Assembly: GCA_948467605.1 (NCBI GenBank)
Contig: CAOKET010000013.1
Coordinates: 1 to 43,414 of the forward strand
Source of the DNA: an uncultured Mycoplasmatota bacterium
GTDB lineage: Bacteria > Bacillota_I > Bacilli_A > RF39 > UBA660
DNA: 43,414 nucleotides
Reading direction: 5' to 3'
The notes under the pieces were generated by a model. The model searched no databases. It saw nothing but the letters and a program-made list of their open reading frames with translations, and was not told the origin of the DNA. The position numbers and the translations under genes were made by a program. How positions within the stretch are numbered: the first letter of the stretch is position 1; each line of letters opens with the position of its first letter. Below are positions 42,063 to 43,414 of the stretch, piece by piece.

Positions 42063-43133
42063 ATGGAGAATAATAACCGCCGTTTATATTTTGATATAAT
42101 GAAAATTCTTGCATGTTTTTTCGTAATATTTAACCATACTGGAAATTATGGATTTTTTCTATTTTCTACCTATAAAACTGGTAGCTTTAAATTCTTTTTA
42201 TTAATGTTTCTATCAATATTTTGCAAATTTGCAGTTCCACTATTTTTAACAATATCGGGGGCTTTATTATTAAATAAACAGGAAGAGTCTTTAAAACATA
42301 TATGGTTAAAAAGAATATTAAAAATAGTTATATTACTAACAATATTCTCATTTATATATTATTTGTATGAGATTCATTTAGGAAATCAAGCATTTAATCT
42401 ACCAACATTTATAAAAGGATTTTATGAAGGGAAATGGAATAGTCAATTCTGGTATTTATATATTTTCATTGCCTATTTAGCATCATTGCCACTTCTTAGA
42501 ACATTCGTAAAAAATTTAGATGCAAAATATTTCTACTACATGTTTATTCTTGTTATAATAGCACGTTCAATCATGCCAATTGTTCAATATCTTGTTTTTA
42601 ATAATACAACAATAGTTAATGATAACATGATTATTAAGTGGATAACAGAAGATATATTTATATACCCATGTTTAGGTTATTTCCTAGAATATAAGTTCGA
42701 TATAAATAAACATAAAAAAATCATTCCAATTATGTGGTGTATTAACATCATAACTATAATATTATCATGTTATCTAACATCATTAAAAGTTATAGATACA
42801 GGAATTTGTACAGAAAAAGGTTCGCAAGATTTCTTCAATATATTTTCATTAATAAATTGCTCTACAATATTTATTACAATAAAATATTTTTGTTTAAATA
42901 TTAACATTAAAAACACTATAAAAAATATTATAACCTCATTAAGCGAGTGTACACTAGGTATATACGTATTCCAATACTTAATAGCACTAGAAATAAAAAT
43001 ACACATTTTAGATAAATATTATTCAACTCCAAATTTCGGAACAACTATAATTTATACTTTAACAATATTTACAATTTGTTATATAATCACACTAATACTT
43101 AAAAAAATACCAATTATAAAAAAAATATTTTAA
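42063..43133 (+). CDS. Acyltransferase family 3 membrane protein
   Basis: 356 residues with about ten membrane helices. 'RRLYFDIMKILACFFVIFNHTGNYGF' contains the family's conserved Arg and His, and 'FAVPLFLTISGALLL' is typical. It would transfer acyl groups to cell-surface sugars (OatA/WecH-like); substrate unknown. AGGAGG site; the only plus-strand host gene here, diverging from addBA. Confidence 0.85.
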   Translation: MENNNRRLYFDIMKILACFFVIFNHTGNYGFFLFSTYKTGSFKFFLLMFLSIFCKFAVPLFLTISGALLLNKQEESLKHIWLKRILKIVILLTIFSFIYYLYEIHLGNQAFNLPTFIKGFYEGKWNSQFWYLYIFIAYLASLPLLRTFVKNLDAKYFYYMFILVIIARSIMPIVQYLVFNNTTIVNDNMIIKWITEDIFIYPCLGYFLEYKFDINKHKKIIPIMWCINIITIILSCYLTSLKVIDTGICTEKGSQDFFNIFSLINCSTIFITIKYFCLNINIKNTIKNIITSLSECTLGIYVFQYLIALEIKIHILDKYYSTPNFGTTIIYTLTIFTICYIITLILKKIPIIKKIF

Positions 43134-43181
43134 TTATAACACTTTGAAATTGCTAGAAAAATACTTACCAACAATCCTCTT

Positions 43182-43414
43182 TTATTTTAAAAGTTCTATT
43201 TCTTCTTTTGTTAAAGAAGTATATAACATTATTTTTTCTATATCTTCTCCTGCTTTTAACATAATTCTTGCTATTTCAATACTTTTACTTTTCTCTCCTT
43301 CTAGCATTCCTTGTTTAATTCCTTTTTCAATTCCCCGTTCTAATCCTTTTTTCTCTGCCGCATCTAATCTTGTATTTTGTATTATCTTCTGATCCATCTC
43401 ATATGTCATAAATT
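43182..43414 (-). CDS. Rpn/PD-(D/E)xK transposase-like nuclease, C-terminal part
   Basis: Partial; continues past the right edge. The C-terminal 'AEKKGLERGIEKGIKQGMLEGE' repeat and 'ARIMLKAGEDIEKIMLYTSLTKEEIELL' are the hallmark of Rpn (recombination-promoting nuclease) / PDDEXK_2 proteins. The nuclease domain is outside the window. Confidence 0.8.
   Translation of the reverse strand, partial: FMTYEMDQKIIQNTRLDAAEKKGLERGIEKGIKQGMLEGEKSKSIEIARIMLKAGEDIEKIMLYTSLTKEEIELLK

Noticed and set aside
1..43414. CRISPR array
   Set aside because: No regularly spaced repeats with unique spacers; the only phased repeats (16946-17101) are 12-bp iterons in a coding region.
1..43414. Insertion sequences
   Set aside because: No transposase apart from the Rpn-like C-terminus at the right edge, which is not an IS transposase in itself.

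Overview
The window is very AT-rich DNA from a low-GC Bacillota bacterium. TGA is used as a stop (for example in the bacteriocin accessory gene), so this is not a Mycoplasma-type code. A small acid-soluble spore protein, a SpoVIF-like protein and a CotD-like coat protein, with forespore and mother-cell type promoter sequences, point to an endospore former. The lineage is probably within Bacilli or the gut Erysipelotrichia/RF39-like groups, but that placement is inference.

Positions 1-21749 are part of a prophage or closely related element. Leftward (minus strand), from the immunity switch outward: a Cro-like regulator, a frameshifted small gene, a replication gene carrying a phased iteron array, a recombination block (SSAP, YqaJ-like exonuclease, SSB, RuvC-like resolvase), HNH genes, many small early genes, an EcoRI-type adenine methyltransferase, an ArpU-like late regulator, and the start of the late operon (TerS-like/TerL fusion, portal, MuF-type head protein with a C-terminal nuclease toxin). 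Capsid and tail genes would lie left of the window. A tRNA-Pro(UGG) and a tiny plus-strand promoter-terminator unit lie at the left edge. Rightward (plus strand): CI-like repressor, ImmA/IrrE-like protease, a bPH-domain membrane protein, a small protein and a large serine integrase. One lone plus-strand gene with its own promoter (6739-7173) sits inside the early block.

Right of the integrase is a three-gene bacteriocin operon on the minus strand: a C39-peptidase ABC exporter that appears to start with ATA, an accessory membrane protein, and a double-glycine leader peptide. The peptide gene ends only 28 bp from the integrase gene, so the prophage probably inserted in or next to a bacteriocin locus.

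Positions 24434-43414 are chromosomal: spoVIF, der, a possible MecA-like adaptor, engB, pyrH, a small paralogous membrane-gene cluster with one frameshifted copy, nrnA, ackA, an alpha/beta SASP gene, thiI, a HEPN-domain gene pair, a Fic protein and metallopeptidase pair, a CotD-like gene, addBA, an acyltransferase and the end of an Rpn-like nuclease gene. Most of these are on the minus strand, with clear hairpin terminators dividing transcription units.

The points most worth checking are the prophage/bacteriocin junction, the ATA-started exporter, the iteron array inside the replication gene, the MuF toxin lacking a visible immunity gene, the paired repressor operators, and the split HEPN gene next to Fic.
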